DNA of 64,000 nucleotides from Pseudomonas mandelii (GCF_006438925.1 NZ_RCZA01000002.1:372001-436000), one strand, 5' to 3'; shown: positions 1-10,549, counted from the first letter of the stretch. Translations and numbers: made by a program. Notes: generated from the sequence alone by a model not told the origin.

Positions 1-1247
1 GTCTCGCCTCCCCAAAGCCAATCACGCGGCGCGCCATCCAGAGAAAATCGGGCGCTCAGCCATGGATCCTCCTTCAGCGCCCGCACCGCAAACACATGCC
101 GGGCATTTTCCTTTTTATAGTGACTGTCGACCGACGCTTCGATTCGCCAATCGCCAGCGGTATCCGGTGTCCAGGTTAAATAGGCCTCACCGTTCGGATC
201 CGAGGGTTGGCGGGCCAACACGACATCATCCGCACTATTGGCCCCCTTGAGCGTCCAGGTGACCTCGCGGTTGGCCAACGGGGTCTGGGTGTAATGCGAT
301 TGCACCCGCACGCGCAGGTCCACACTCTGATCAAGGTCGATCACCGGATACCACTCGGCTTCCTGCAACACAACGACGTCGAGCTGAAAATGCCCGCAGA
401 CCGCTGGCAACGGATAGGTGTCGGCGGTGTACTGACTGCGCACGGCCAGGGTACGCTCGATCTCTGTATCCTCAACAACCCCGGAGCAATTGATCGTCCA
501 CGGATCGGCTACGGGATGCTCCTGCCCCCAGGGCGGGCCGGCATTGAGAATGCCTTCAGGATCCTGCTCATCATCATTGACCAGCAATCCCGCCTGCGTC
601 CCGAACCAGACGCTGTCGCTTGCCAGCTGCAAGGCAAGCTCATGGCTGGCACCAAAGCACAGGTGCAACTTTTCATCGACCGATTGTGGTTCGCCATCGA
701 TGGCCACACTGTCCAGCTGTAACGGCTCCAGCAACAACTCCACGCGGGCAAAAGTGAACCGTATGGCGCCAGGCCGGCCCGGCCCTCCATTGTCAGGGCT
801 GATGACGGTAAACATGACGGTCTGCTCGGCTGGGTCTAGCGTAAGCATGTGCGGATATTCGACAAGATACAGATCGAGCAGGAGTCCATCGGGGCCAACC
901 GCTTGCTCGGGTTCTGCCAGGCGCGAAGGCACAAGGTCCAGATCCACTTCTCCACCCAGACCAGGATTGATCCGCAACGTACCTAGCGCACCCTGCACCG
1001 CCTCGTAGTGGAACACCAGTTTGTAATCGGCTCTGCCCTGCATCGGGCGTGGCAGCGACGCCAGCGTTATTGTCTGAAAGCCTTGCCCCATGTTTGTGGC
1101 GTTCATGAAGTCGACCGTTCTGCCCTCCCATAACCCTCCCTGACGGGTGACCTTCCTTCCGTCATCGATCGTCCAGCCTTCCAGGTCATTGGTGAAATTG
1201 CCGTTGACGATGAAATTGTGACGGGCATGGATATATTCTTCATTCAT
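1..1247 (-). CDS. Tc-operon lectin-like/Ig-like protein, 3' end beyond window
   Basis: An open frame runs from ATG at 1247 to the window edge without a stop, so about 415 residues of a longer protein are visible. The ATG overlaps the TGA of the upstream A-subunit gene (ATGA), so translation is probably coupled. The N-terminus (NGNFTNDLEGW near residues 15-25) looks like the start of a galactose-binding or carbohydrate-binding jelly-roll module of about 170 residues. Residues about 300-390 look like a bacterial Ig-like domain (REVTWTLKGAN, then GEAYLTWTPDTAGDW). There is no signal peptide or membrane segment in the visible part. Last visible gene of the Tc A operon. I do not recognise the full protein. 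A role in binding host surface sugars or decorating the toxin is inference. Confidence 0.75.
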   Translation of the reverse strand, partial: MNEEYIHARHNFIVNGNFTNDLEGWTIDDGRKVTRQGGLWEGRTVDFMNATNMGQGFQTITLASLPRPMQGRADYKLVFHYEAVQGALGTLRINPGLGGEVDLDLVPSRLAEPEQAVGPDGLLLDLYLVEYPHMLTLDPAEQTVMFTVISPDNGGPGRPGAIRFTFARVELLLEPLQLDSVAIDGEPQSVDEKLHLCFGASHELALQLASDSVWFGTQAGLLVNDDEQDPEGILNAGPPWGQEHPVADPWTINCSGVVEDTEIERTLAVRSQYTADTYPLPAVCGHFQLDVVVLQEAEWYPVIDLDQSVDLRVRVQSHYTQTPLANREVTWTLKGANSADDVVLARQPSDPNGEAYLTWTPDTAGDWRIEASVDSHYKKENARHVFAVRALKEDPWLSARFSLDGAPRDWLWGGE

Positions 1248-4200
1248 GGCTGTATCTTCCTTGGACGAATCATTGACGGTGCTGGAGGTGGTAAGCCCTC
1301 AACATGGCTGGCGAACTTCTGGCCCCCGTCCCTTGCCTGATACACCAGCGTCAGAATGACATCCGTCAGAGAATCCAGAAGTCGTTCCTGGGAGGGGCTG
1401 TCATGTCGGGGCAGTGTCAGCACATATTCAGCATGGGCGCCCGTGCCTTCGAACGGCAGATAGCGGTCATCGTCCATGCGTGTGGCGATGCCGTTGTCGT
1501 CCAGCCCCAGGGACAAGCCGATCTGCTGGTAAGGACGCAGGTTCTGCACCAGCGAACCTGGCGGCACCTCTTTAGCTTCAAGACCATGCAGGAGTTTGAC
1601 TGCCTCGATGTCCGGCTCCAGCAGCGTGGAACTGCTGATCTGCAGCAACGTTGCACAGATATTCTGATAGGGTCCCAACAGACCGGGAAAGGTCAGTGAT
1701 ACCCCTCTGACCTGACGGCAGTAGTGCCCCGGGTAGTCTTCGTTGAAGAGACTCTCTTTGAGCTCGATCGACAGCGTTCCCGAGCTTTTGAAAGTCGCCC
1801 ATTTGTGTGCGTCCAGATTCTTGAGCGATATTGTTTTAACCAGTTGCAAGCGGTGCTCGTCGCGCTTGATGCGCGCAGCGGCCATGCGCAACAGATCGAG
1901 TTTCAACGACTGGCCGGTGGTAAACCCATGGCAGGCGTCCATCCAGACATCCGGGCGGACAAACCGGCTCTTGTAATCGCCCAGTTCATACTGCCAACAG
2001 GTTTCGGCACACAGGCACACACCGGCGACGACGTCGTAGACCTGGTAGATCAGGGTTTTGATCTGCCCGACCACCCAATTGCTCAGCTCCTGACCTGTCG
2101 TGCGATTCTGATAGAACGCGTACACCGCCAGGGCCTGAGTGTTGGCAATTTCGGTCTGTAGCAGACTGGCACGGGCAGCGTCGAGCGCATGATCCTGGGC
2201 CAGCAGTTGCTCGCGCAACACCCGCATTTCGGCAAACGATTGATCGCGGGCGAGCTCCCATTCCTGCTGACGTCGCCGGTGCTGTTCGATGATGCCGATC
2301 TCTTCGGCTTCACCCCGCAGGACATCGACGCCTATCTGAAGGATATCGGCAATAGCATAGACGGGAGAGGCAATACGAACGCCGCCGAAAGACGTCCCGA
2401 AAACATTGGGGGCCAGATCCAGTAGGCCCCCCGCAACCCGAAACCCTTGAGCGACTACCGCAGAGTCTCGGGCAGATTGGCTCTTCTCCAGAACACTTAG
2501 CTCCGCCTCGGAAACCCCTTCCGCGGCCAACGCTTCATAGTGCTGCGCGCGGGCGTTGACCATGCTCTCGCTTTGCCGCAATGACGCAGAAGTGGCTTCG
2601 AGCTGGGCAATCGTCGTCTCATGGATTGCACGGGTGTAGTCGGCCAACTCGATCAGGTGACCTTGCTGCAGCGTCTCCAGCTCGCCGCGGTCACGCAGTT
2701 CCAGCCAGGAGCGCAACTGGTCTTCCTGCTGGATCAGAAACTCCACACCTTGCAGCGCCAGGTTGTACACGGTGTTCCATTTGTATGGCACCACCTGCAC
2801 CTGGCCACCCGGATTGCGCGCAGCGCCCTGATTGCCATTGGCCTGGGCACGCAACAGCTCCAGCGGGTCCATCGTCCGACTGAACATTGGGATCGACAAG
2901 GGCTGGCCATCGATCGAGCGGTTGTTGCGCAAGTTGTTTAGCCGCGCGTTGAGCAGATCCCACAGCGCCTTGGGCCGTTCATTGATCCCGGGACGGAATA
3001 CCCCCGAACCCAGCAGATCGAAGTACGGCGTGACCTGCATCTGGCTCGGCACATCGGCAAGGCTGAGGTTCAGACCCGCTTCGAACGCCTTGAGCGGATC
3101 GCGCCCGCTGATCAGGGTCAATACTTCGCTGAGCTTTTTCGGCTGCCAGGTGCTCGCCGTACGAGTGACCGGTTCTTCGCCGATCAACGTCAGGGCCCTG
3201 CTGTAATTGAGCCCGGCATGCACCATGCTGTCGTAATCCAGATGACGATAAAGTGCATCGCCCCACGCGATCAGGTTCTCCACATAGCGCAGGAAAATGG
3301 CGATCTTGAAGTGCACCGGTGCGCAGTATCCGATGGCGTCCGGATCCGATGGCGCGGCGCTTTCATGGGAACACTCGATAAGTTCGTTTTGCAGAGGACG
3401 GCAGCGCCAGTAGGCCGGTGCCGGGATCACCGGCGGGTCATCGGGCTGCGGATTCTCGACAGGTTCCACCTCACGCGCCAGCGGGTTGAACACGTACTCG
3501 TACCAACCTTGCGCCTCGCGATGGCGACCCTCTGCCGACAAGCGAGCGCCTACCAGATCCGGCGTGTGAAAGAACAACTCCCAGAAGTACAAACCGTTGC
3601 AGCCATCGAACGGCCCGTTTTCCTCAATGTTGCCGTCGGGCATGCGCGGCTCGTCGACATGCTGGGTGTCCCAGGCCAGCAACGCATCCACCGAGACTGC
3701 GGCGCGACTGGTCAATACGGGACCGAACGTCGAGTTTATTCGCGTGTACTTGAGCGCCTGATTGCTATTGTTGAAACTCAGGAACTGCGCGCCCTCGGCG
3801 CTGCTCTTGTCGATGGACGGGGTCACGTACAGTCGCGGCCGCTCCTTGAGCGTGACTGAAAACATGTTGCGGCCATAGCCTTCCTTGCCCGTATCCACTT
3901 CACCGAAAGAAAAGTCGATCGGTGAGTCGATAGGAAAATTGCCGATACCGATCGACGGGGTTTGTCGACGATAAGTCCGCCAGGGCGTTGCGTACTGGCC
4001 ATTCAATACGCCAGTCGAGATCCAGTCCGCCGGATCATCCACCGTGCGTTCAGCCCACACTAGACTGAACACCACTGGGGCATACAACACCTTCGGTACC
4101 AGCTGATTCAGCTCGTTCAGCACGGCATCGCCCAGACCGGTGATGGAGAAACCGGCACCGGCACGAATCTCGTCCAGGGTTCTTGCCAGCAGAATCGCCA

Positions 4201-5743
4201 ACACCTCGCTGGTCAGCGTGGCGACGGCGTCGGCCACCCAAATGCCGTCGCCCGGCGAGGTTTCCTTGAAGTCAGCGATGGCGAACGAGTGGACATTTTC
4301 CTTGCCCTGGCCATTCACCAACTGCACCACATGAATCTGCGTCGGTTTCAGGCGCGTGGTCAGGGTGATCCGCAGTTGCTGCTCGCCGGCCTCGACCATC
4401 CTGACGTCAAAGGAGGTGCTGGCCGTGGTTGCCCGCCAACTGATCGACACTCGTTCGAGTACCCGCCCTTGTTCTTCCACCGCATCGCAGCGCCCGCGGA
4501 CCCTGATCACTTCATAAAAGTTGTCGTCCGCCGCACGTTCCCGCGTATAGATAGCGTCGAGAAACAGATTTGCCGTGATTGACCCCACCGTGGCCGGCAC
4601 GCTGCTGACGGTGACCGTCGAATAATCCGCCGGCACCACCTTTTGTTGCAGGCTGGCGACGTGGCTGAAACGCCCGAACGTCATCGCCAGCAAGGTTGCC
4701 GTGTCATCCGCCACTTTGCGAAACAATGCATCGCGGGTTTCATGAATCTCGATGTCGTGGAACGGGGTCTGCCCGTCCAGGCTATGCCGATTGGTGTAAC
4801 AGACGGCCAACCGGTCGTCCCGGGGATCACCGTCGCCCAACGACACAACAGTCAGCCGACCGTTGGAAACGTCGTACTCGCAATCGCGCTGATGCAGCGA
4901 CAACGGCGCCGACCACTGGCCGTTCAGGGAACTGAAGGCGAGCTTGATCTCCAGCGACCAGGGGTTCTGCACCACGCCGTCGCTATCGATCTGGCGTTCA
5001 CGCCATTCGCACCAGACCATCACCGGCAGCCCCAGCCAGTTCACGCAACGGATGTCCACCACCCTGCCGGTGGTGGCGACATCGATCTTCTGCCACTCGC
5101 CCCAGGCGGCGGGATTGATTTTCCGGCTTTCCTTGTCCAGCTCGACTTTGACACTGCGCAAAAAATAGGCGAACGGCGCCGTGCGTTCCTGCCCGATCAG
5201 GTAATAGCGTGCGTCCTGAACGTTCTCGCCATCGATGTAACCGCTGAGCACATCCAGATCGCACAAGCGCTGGAAAGCCTGGGTGTACTCCATCAAGCCC
5301 TGTTGCACCGACCCGGTACTCAGGCGCATCTGATTCAAGCGGTTTTCCAGGGCGCGGAACAAGGTGGTTTTTTTCAGGCGAAGTGACGGGACGATGTAGT
5401 TTTCCGCCTGATCCTTGAGCAGCACATTGGCCGACCAAGTGCTGTAGTGGCTCAGAAACTGATACCAGTACTGCAGGTCCTCCTCTTCGAAATGGCTGTT
5501 TTCGTAACCCTTTTCCATGCCGCTGTAGACGGACTGGATATGCTCCTGCAAACAGCGCACGGTCGATGAAGTCTGGGTGGCTTGCAGTTGCGCGCTGTCC
5601 TGGGTATCGAGCATCAGATACCGGCTCAACTCATCGGGGGTTCTCAGGGTGACCGCACCGGTCCACAGTTTCTGTCCCAGCACCGCCTCCACCATCGCCG
5701 CCGTGTAGCGTTCTGTCAGTTCATTGATCTGTAGCGTTTCCAT
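1244..5743 (-). CDS. Tc toxin A subunit, C-terminal half (TcaB-like)
   Basis: 1499 residues. TcA proteins form the pentameric translocation channel that injects the TcC toxin. In Tca-type systems the A subunit is split, and this is the C-terminal half. Residues 1-165 resemble the ABC-toxin N-terminal region (LSRYLMLDTQDS, QEHIQSVYSGMEKGY), followed by a beta-rich neuraminidase-like part. From about residue 930 comes the helical pore-forming and TcB-binding region (SIPMFSRTMDPLELLRA, then long helices with ELADYTRAIHETTIAQLEAT, and a C-terminal beta domain with LPFEGTGAHAEYVLTLP). The start at 5743 is chosen because AGGGAGA precedes it and the family homology begins there; longer upstream frames lie inside the neighbour. 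It starts 2 bases after the stop of the N-terminal half and overlaps the next gene by ATGA, so all three are one operon. Confidence 0.9.
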   Translation of the reverse strand: METLQINELTERYTAAMVEAVLGQKLWTGAVTLRTPDELSRYLMLDTQDSAQLQATQTSSTVRCLQEHIQSVYSGMEKGYENSHFEEEDLQYWYQFLSHYSTWSANVLLKDQAENYIVPSLRLKKTTLFRALENRLNQMRLSTGSVQQGLMEYTQAFQRLCDLDVLSGYIDGENVQDARYYLIGQERTAPFAYFLRSVKVELDKESRKINPAAWGEWQKIDVATTGRVVDIRCVNWLGLPVMVWCEWRERQIDSDGVVQNPWSLEIKLAFSSLNGQWSAPLSLHQRDCEYDVSNGRLTVVSLGDGDPRDDRLAVCYTNRHSLDGQTPFHDIEIHETRDALFRKVADDTATLLAMTFGRFSHVASLQQKVVPADYSTVTVSSVPATVGSITANLFLDAIYTRERAADDNFYEVIRVRGRCDAVEEQGRVLERVSISWRATTASTSFDVRMVEAGEQQLRITLTTRLKPTQIHVVQLVNGQGKENVHSFAIADFKETSPGDGIWVADAVATLTSEVLAILLARTLDEIRAGAGFSITGLGDAVLNELNQLVPKVLYAPVVFSLVWAERTVDDPADWISTGVLNGQYATPWRTYRRQTPSIGIGNFPIDSPIDFSFGEVDTGKEGYGRNMFSVTLKERPRLYVTPSIDKSSAEGAQFLSFNNSNQALKYTRINSTFGPVLTSRAAVSVDALLAWDTQHVDEPRMPDGNIEENGPFDGCNGLYFWELFFHTPDLVGARLSAEGRHREAQGWYEYVFNPLAREVEPVENPQPDDPPVIPAPAYWRCRPLQNELIECSHESAAPSDPDAIGYCAPVHFKIAIFLRYVENLIAWGDALYRHLDYDSMVHAGLNYSRALTLIGEEPVTRTASTWQPKKLSEVLTLISGRDPLKAFEAGLNLSLADVPSQMQVTPYFDLLGSGVFRPGINERPKALWDLLNARLNNLRNNRSIDGQPLSIPMFSRTMDPLELLRAQANGNQGAARNPGGQVQVVPYKWNTVYNLALQGVEFLIQQEDQLRSWLELRDRGELETLQQGHLIELADYTRAIHETTIAQLEATSASLRQSESMVNARAQHYEALAAEGVSEAELSVLEKSQSARDSAVVAQGFRVAGGLLDLAPNVFGTSFGGVRIASPVYAIADILQIGVDVLRGEAEEIGIIEQHRRRQQEWELARDQSFAEMRVLREQLLAQDHALDAARASLLQTEIANTQALAVYAFYQNRTTGQELSNWVVGQIKTLIYQVYDVVAGVCLCAETCWQYELGDYKSRFVRPDVWMDACHGFTTGQSLKLDLLRMAAARIKRDEHRLQLVKTISLKNLDAHKWATFKSSGTLSIELKESLFNEDYPGHYCRQVRGVSLTFPGLLGPYQNICATLLQISSSTLLEPDIEAVKLLHGLEAKEVPPGSLVQNLRPYQQIGLSLGLDDNGIATRMDDDRYLPFEGTGAHAEYVLTLPRHDSPSQERLLDSLTDVILTLVYQARDGGQKFASHVEGLPPPAPSMIRPRKIQP

Positions 5744-5745
5744 GG

Positions 5746-8700
5746 TTATCTCCCTGTCTCGGCGCGATTGCCCGCGCGGCGGGTAGCGGGCCGCTTGCCC
5801 AACGTGCCTTCTAGTACCAGCGCCCCGATCACGCGATCGCAGTGAAGATTCAGCTGAAAGCGGCCATTGCGGATATTGGCGGTGCGGATGTCCACCTGAT
5901 ACGGGTCGTCGGTGAACGTGAAACGCGTAGCCAGTGGTGGTGTGAAAACCATGCCCAGCGCCTGAGTGGTGTAGTCGGAACTCCACCCCTGCGAACCTCC
6001 GCTATCTTTGAGCTGCGAGGTATTGAGCGGAGAAATTTCAAGGCGATAGTGGCCGTCCCTGAACAGGGTGAGTTCATCGGTCCCCGGAATGATCGGCGTA
6101 CGGGTTTCCGAGCCGTCCTCGATGACGACCAACTCCACCTTCCATTCAAAGGCCTTCAACACGGTCAAGTCGAACTGGCGCTGTTGTGCCGGGTGGAGTG
6201 TCAGTTTGGCCGTCACGATGAAGTCCCCTTCCTTCGTCGACTTGAACGGATACACCGAACGGCCCTCGGCATCGGTGGCAATCGTCACCTCTTCAGTAGC
6301 AATCGTCACCTCTTCAGGAGGAATGAATTCGACCTTCCACTGCACCGGGTAGTTGCTCACCGGCCGCGCATCCGCAGCGCTGGACTCTTTCACATCGACC
6401 CAAAGCAAAGTCGGTCGTGCAGCGCCAGCGACCGGGAAGCGAATAACCTCCGAGTAGTTCTGGATCCGCGCATCACTGGCCACCCACACCTTGACCTCGA
6501 CACTCGGGTTGCTGTCCAGCTGCGCATAGACGGTCAGATCGCCCACTGGTGGAGTGTCCACGGAAAACTCCGAATACCCGTCAGCGCCGCTCGGCACTTC
6601 GACTTTGCCCAGCGCGGCACTGGTCCACCACATCACCTTCCCACCCTCCACAGGTGCATCGTCCAGTCCAACAACCCGGCAGCGTACCTGCAAGGCATGA
6701 CCGACCATTGCCACCGTGGTGATGACGGGCGCGCTGAAAATTCGCGGTTGGTCGGCAAATTTAATGGAACTACTGAACGTGAGGCTGTGACTGCCCTCCA
6801 CATTGCCGACCGTGATGGTGGCGTCGCCAGGACTCAGGCTGGAGATCCACACCCGACTGAGGCCATCCCTGTCGGTGAAAGTCTGACTGGGGCGAATATC
6901 GCCCAGCGTCGTCGACCACGCCACCTGGCGATGAGCGCCTCGGTTGCCGTAATCGTCGATCAACACGGCATACATCTCCTGTTCCCACAGACGCCCGGCC
7001 AGTACCGGATCTGTGGGCGGCAATCCGCTCAACTCGGAATTGAACTTCAAGGTTGCCTCATCGCAATCGATGACCACCGACGGGCCATACACCGGCTCGT
7101 ACAGCGGCACGCTGTAGTGCAGATGCGCGGTGCCCATCCTGCCCCCGGCCTGCAATTGCGCCCAGGCACGACCCTTGTCATCCGTGCGAATCACCGGTGT
7201 GAGCACCGCCCCGAGGTCGGTTCCCACGTAGAGAACCACCCCCTTGAGCGGTTCACCGTAGAAATCGAGCAGGGTGATTTCGAACTCGGCGACTTCCTGC
7301 GGCAGGTTGGCAATCAGGGTCGGGTTGTCCACCACGCAACGGGTGGTGAAACTCTGGCCGACCTCCGCCGAATCCTGCGGCGTGGTCGTGGCGTTGAACC
7401 GGGCCAGGCTTTCCAGAGCACTTTGCGCGGCCTGTGCATACAGCGGCTCCGGATCCAGCGGGTTCAACGCCCCCAGACTGAGCGCAGCGGTGATGTCCAT
7501 CCCGCGTCGGGCCAGTTCCAGCGTGCGATCCAGTAAATCCAGCTGCGCCAGATTGCGCAGAATCGGCCAGGCCGGGCTGGCGCTGCCTTCGACCTCGTGA
7601 TTAATGTGCTCGGCGCACTCCAGCACATGCCGGATACCGCAGCCCAAATAACTGGCCAGTTTATCGGCAGCGGCGTCGCGCACCAGGCGCAGGCCATCCT
7701 CACTCATGTCGTCGGGTAACTGATTGACCTGGGTGAGGTAGTCGAGGATTTTTTCTTCAGGCTGCCGGGCCCGGGAGACCAGCCGACGATAGAACGTCAG
7801 GTAGTACACCGCACGGATCGAAATCTCGTAGGGACTCTCAAGGCTGAACCATTGATACTGCTCGCCCTCCAGCAGGGTGCTGAGCATCGTCGCCGTCAGC
7901 TTCAGCTTGTCAGCGATCCGGCCACGTCGTTCAAGCTCCGCGAGCATTTGCAGAAATGAATCCGGTTGCTCCTGCACGCCCGGCGTGGTCAGGTTCGGCA
8001 GACGCATGGCTTCTTGCAAAAAATCATAAGCCTGGCCTTGCGCCCAGGACATCACCTGCGCCGTCAGCAATGAATCGAGCTTCAGATAAACCGACAGACC
8101 GGCTTCCACCACCACCCGCTGCTCGTCGCGGCAGCGCAATACAATCGTACGGATCACGGTTTCCAGCGGTTCACGTAGGTGCTGCTTGTCATCTGCATCG
8201 GGATAAATCGTCTTAACCAGGCGCTTGATCACGCTGGTGGCGCGTTCGAGATACTGGTCCTGTGTTTCCCCGACACGGCCTATCACCAGACCGTTGGCGT
8301 CCACCAGATCTGTCAGTGCAACCAGCCAATCGATGAGCTGCTCGTTACCATCGCGCTGCGGCGCACCTTCCTCCAGCAAGGTGGCTTGCTCTACCCGCAC
8401 CGCCTGCACCTGGCTGCGCAACTGGCGCAGCAACTGCTCCTGGGATTCACTCCAGACCGTCGGCACATACACCGGATTGACGTTTTGCACCAACCAGAGC
8501 GGCGACAAATCGTGCTCCCGGCACCAGTTGGCGCAAGCCATCAACCCGCGGATGGCACTCAGTGCGTCAGCGCCGTCCGCCGAACCGTAACTGGACACCG
8601 CCGGCTCGCCTGCCAGTTGTGCCACCAGGCCTTCCCCTGCGCTCAAGGTCTGCAACAGGGCCGTCGACTCAATCGGCGTCAGGCCAAACAGCCGGCCGAT

Positions 8701-10446
8701 AAATACCAGTCGCCAGAAACTCGAGAAAATGTTCAGGCTGCGGCTCAAGTGGGTCTTGAGCCCGAATGCCTCGGCAATCACCGTGGCCAGGTAACGGTAG
8801 GTTTCGAAGTTGATCTCCAGCGCGCTGCAAATCTGATGCACCGTTTGCTGCTCGGCTGGCGTGCGCGGCACGATTGCAAACTCGACATCATCGATTCGCA
8901 ACGCCTCCTCATACACGGCCTCGCGGTTGTACACGCGGTCATAGTGCGACAGTTGCCCATCCTGGCCATACACCGACAGCACATCGATCAGCGCCGCAAA
9001 CTCTTCGGCCTTGCACTCGTAAGCGAGGTTGAGTTCCTTGAACAGGCCCAGACAGCGCAGGGTATTGGGACGGATCCAGATTGACGGCTCGCCGGTGCCA
9101 CGCTGCTCGGCCTGCATGGCGGCGATGAGCAGTTGATCGACGTGATGCCCGGGCAGTTGCAGCATGCGATCCAGACGACACTTGCGATTGATGCGATCAA
9201 TGCGGTGTTCCAGTTGTGTGAAGCCGGCTTCCCCCACACGCACCAATGTCAACTCCCCACCGACAATCGCTTTCTCCAGATCGATGGCCGGCCCCGATCC
9301 ACCATGGATAAACCGGGCGCCCGCCACGACCCCCGTCAGCGGCACATCCGGGTTACCCAACACGGGGGCGTTGACCGAAAGCTTGGGGGTAAAGACGCCG
9401 CGCCCCAGCAGGCAATCGAACTGACGCTGATCGAGGCGTGTCGCATCCTTGAAGATCCACAACATGCGCAGACTAGTGAGGAAATTCGCCAGACTGCCGA
9501 AGTTGTCGGGATAAAAACTGTCCGCAGATTGCTGCGGATCCGGATCGACCCGTCGGGTCAATGGATCCACCCGGCGCAATGGCGCCTCGGCCATCGTCGC
9601 ATCCAGAGGGAAGTACGGGTCTTCGAGCAGCAACGATAATTTCAGAGGCCCGATGGCGCTACCGAGCTGCAAGGCCACATCGGCACGCTCGCCCCGCGCA
9701 CCCGGATTCTTGAAATACGGATAGTCCGGATCGACCCGGCGAATGATGTCCCCCAGTGCCCCACCCTTCAGGGCCGTGCCAACGACATGGGAAATACTCT
9801 CCCAGTCATGGTCATACGGCAGGCTGTTATGAAACCGCACGGTGCGCAGGTACGCCTTGACGGTCGAATAGTATATTTTCGGCCTGGACAGGATCTGCGC
9901 TTCCAGCACCGAATTGGCGATCTCCAGTCGCGATTGCCCGCGAGTGATCGCCATTTCATCGATCAGCAGTTCATCCACATCGGGCCGACGCTCCGCCAGT
10001 CCGATAGTCTGCTGCGGATCGCCCTGCGGCTCGATCTTGCCCTGTATCCACTCGCGCAGAGCCACCATGTACGCGGTGGTCGACGCACTGTGCTCGGGAC
10101 TGCCGGACGGGGCGGCGGCGTTGATATCGGGCTGGAACTGCTCCTTGTACGTGGGCAGCGGCACCCATGTCTTTTCATCCTCTGATGCCGTCGTTGCGCG
10201 CAGGCTCTGCTCGCGAAACAGCCTGGCCATGTACAACGCCAGGGCATTACCACGCGCCAGCAGAGATCGGGCCTCTGCGCGGCTCAAGCCGAGCTCGCGC
10301 AATTGAGCAGGCCGCAGTTTGATCAAATCGAATACGCTGGGTTGCTGTGCGATGTAGTCATCGAGAGGCAGGACCTCGTCCGTGTCCCTCTCTCCGAGCA
10401 CAGCCTTGACCAATAGATTGACCGGACGATTGTCAGACTCATTCAT
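5746..10446 (-). CDS. Tc toxin A subunit, N-terminal half (TcaA-like, VRP1) with Ig-like C-terminus
   Basis: 1566 residues. The N-terminal 1000 residues have the helical VRP1 (Salmonella virulence plasmid 28 kDa A protein) character of TcA shells, for example SVFDLIKLRPAQLRELGLS near residue 45 and SLNIFSSFWRLVFIGRLFGL in the middle. From about residue 1045 the protein becomes beta-rich with several Big_1/invasin-like Ig modules (EFEITLLDFYGEPLKGVVLY; WSTTLGDIRPSQTFTDRDGL; KVMWWTSAALGKVEV), which probably form receptor-binding or shell-decorating domains. It is larger than Photorhabdus TcaA (about 1100 residues), and the Ig block accounts for the difference. A 7-residue tandem duplication (EEVTIAT twice) lies at 6278-6319. 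Start 10446 has GAGGGGA 8 bases upstream; a longer ATG start would cover that site. First gene of the operon, behind the shared palindrome at 10550. Confidence 0.88.
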   Translation of the reverse strand: MNESDNRPVNLLVKAVLGERDTDEVLPLDDYIAQQPSVFDLIKLRPAQLRELGLSRAEARSLLARGNALALYMARLFREQSLRATTASEDEKTWVPLPTYKEQFQPDINAAAPSGSPEHSASTTAYMVALREWIQGKIEPQGDPQQTIGLAERRPDVDELLIDEMAITRGQSRLEIANSVLEAQILSRPKIYYSTVKAYLRTVRFHNSLPYDHDWESISHVVGTALKGGALGDIIRRVDPDYPYFKNPGARGERADVALQLGSAIGPLKLSLLLEDPYFPLDATMAEAPLRRVDPLTRRVDPDPQQSADSFYPDNFGSLANFLTSLRMLWIFKDATRLDQRQFDCLLGRGVFTPKLSVNAPVLGNPDVPLTGVVAGARFIHGGSGPAIDLEKAIVGGELTLVRVGEAGFTQLEHRIDRINRKCRLDRMLQLPGHHVDQLLIAAMQAEQRGTGEPSIWIRPNTLRCLGLFKELNLAYECKAEEFAALIDVLSVYGQDGQLSHYDRVYNREAVYEEALRIDDVEFAIVPRTPAEQQTVHQICSALEINFETYRYLATVIAEAFGLKTHLSRSLNIFSSFWRLVFIGRLFGLTPIESTALLQTLSAGEGLVAQLAGEPAVSSYGSADGADALSAIRGLMACANWCREHDLSPLWLVQNVNPVYVPTVWSESQEQLLRQLRSQVQAVRVEQATLLEEGAPQRDGNEQLIDWLVALTDLVDANGLVIGRVGETQDQYLERATSVIKRLVKTIYPDADDKQHLREPLETVIRTIVLRCRDEQRVVVEAGLSVYLKLDSLLTAQVMSWAQGQAYDFLQEAMRLPNLTTPGVQEQPDSFLQMLAELERRGRIADKLKLTATMLSTLLEGEQYQWFSLESPYEISIRAVYYLTFYRRLVSRARQPEEKILDYLTQVNQLPDDMSEDGLRLVRDAAADKLASYLGCGIRHVLECAEHINHEVEGSASPAWPILRNLAQLDLLDRTLELARRGMDITAALSLGALNPLDPEPLYAQAAQSALESLARFNATTTPQDSAEVGQSFTTRCVVDNPTLIANLPQEVAEFEITLLDFYGEPLKGVVLYVGTDLGAVLTPVIRTDDKGRAWAQLQAGGRMGTAHLHYSVPLYEPVYGPSVVIDCDEATLKFNSELSGLPPTDPVLAGRLWEQEMYAVLIDDYGNRGAHRQVAWSTTLGDIRPSQTFTDRDGLSRVWISSLSPGDATITVGNVEGSHSLTFSSSIKFADQPRIFSAPVITTVAMVGHALQVRCRVVGLDDAPVEGGKVMWWTSAALGKVEVPSGADGYSEFSVDTPPVGDLTVYAQLDSNPSVEVKVWVASDARIQNYSEVIRFPVAGAARPTLLWVDVKESSAADARPVSNYPVQWKVEFIPPEEVTIATEEVTIATDAEGRSVYPFKSTKEGDFIVTAKLTLHPAQQRQFDLTVLKAFEWKVELVVIEDGSETRTPIIPGTDELTLFRDGHYRLEISPLNTSQLKDSGGSQGWSSDYTTQALGMVFTPPLATRFTFTDDPYQVDIRTANIRNGRFQLNLHCDRVIGALVLEGTLGKRPATRRAGNRAETGR

Positions 10447-10549
10447 CGCAGTAATTCCCCTCGGCATAAAATCGTGTGATCGGTCGCCAGGCGAGATTGT
10501 CTATTGCTGGCGTCTCGTCGATTTAATGCTTGCCGGAGCAACCTGACTA

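Noticed and set aside
5842..7536. 564-codon plus-strand frame opposite the TcA Ig region
   Set aside because: Shadow of the A-subunit gene, whose frame is supported by homology and SD.
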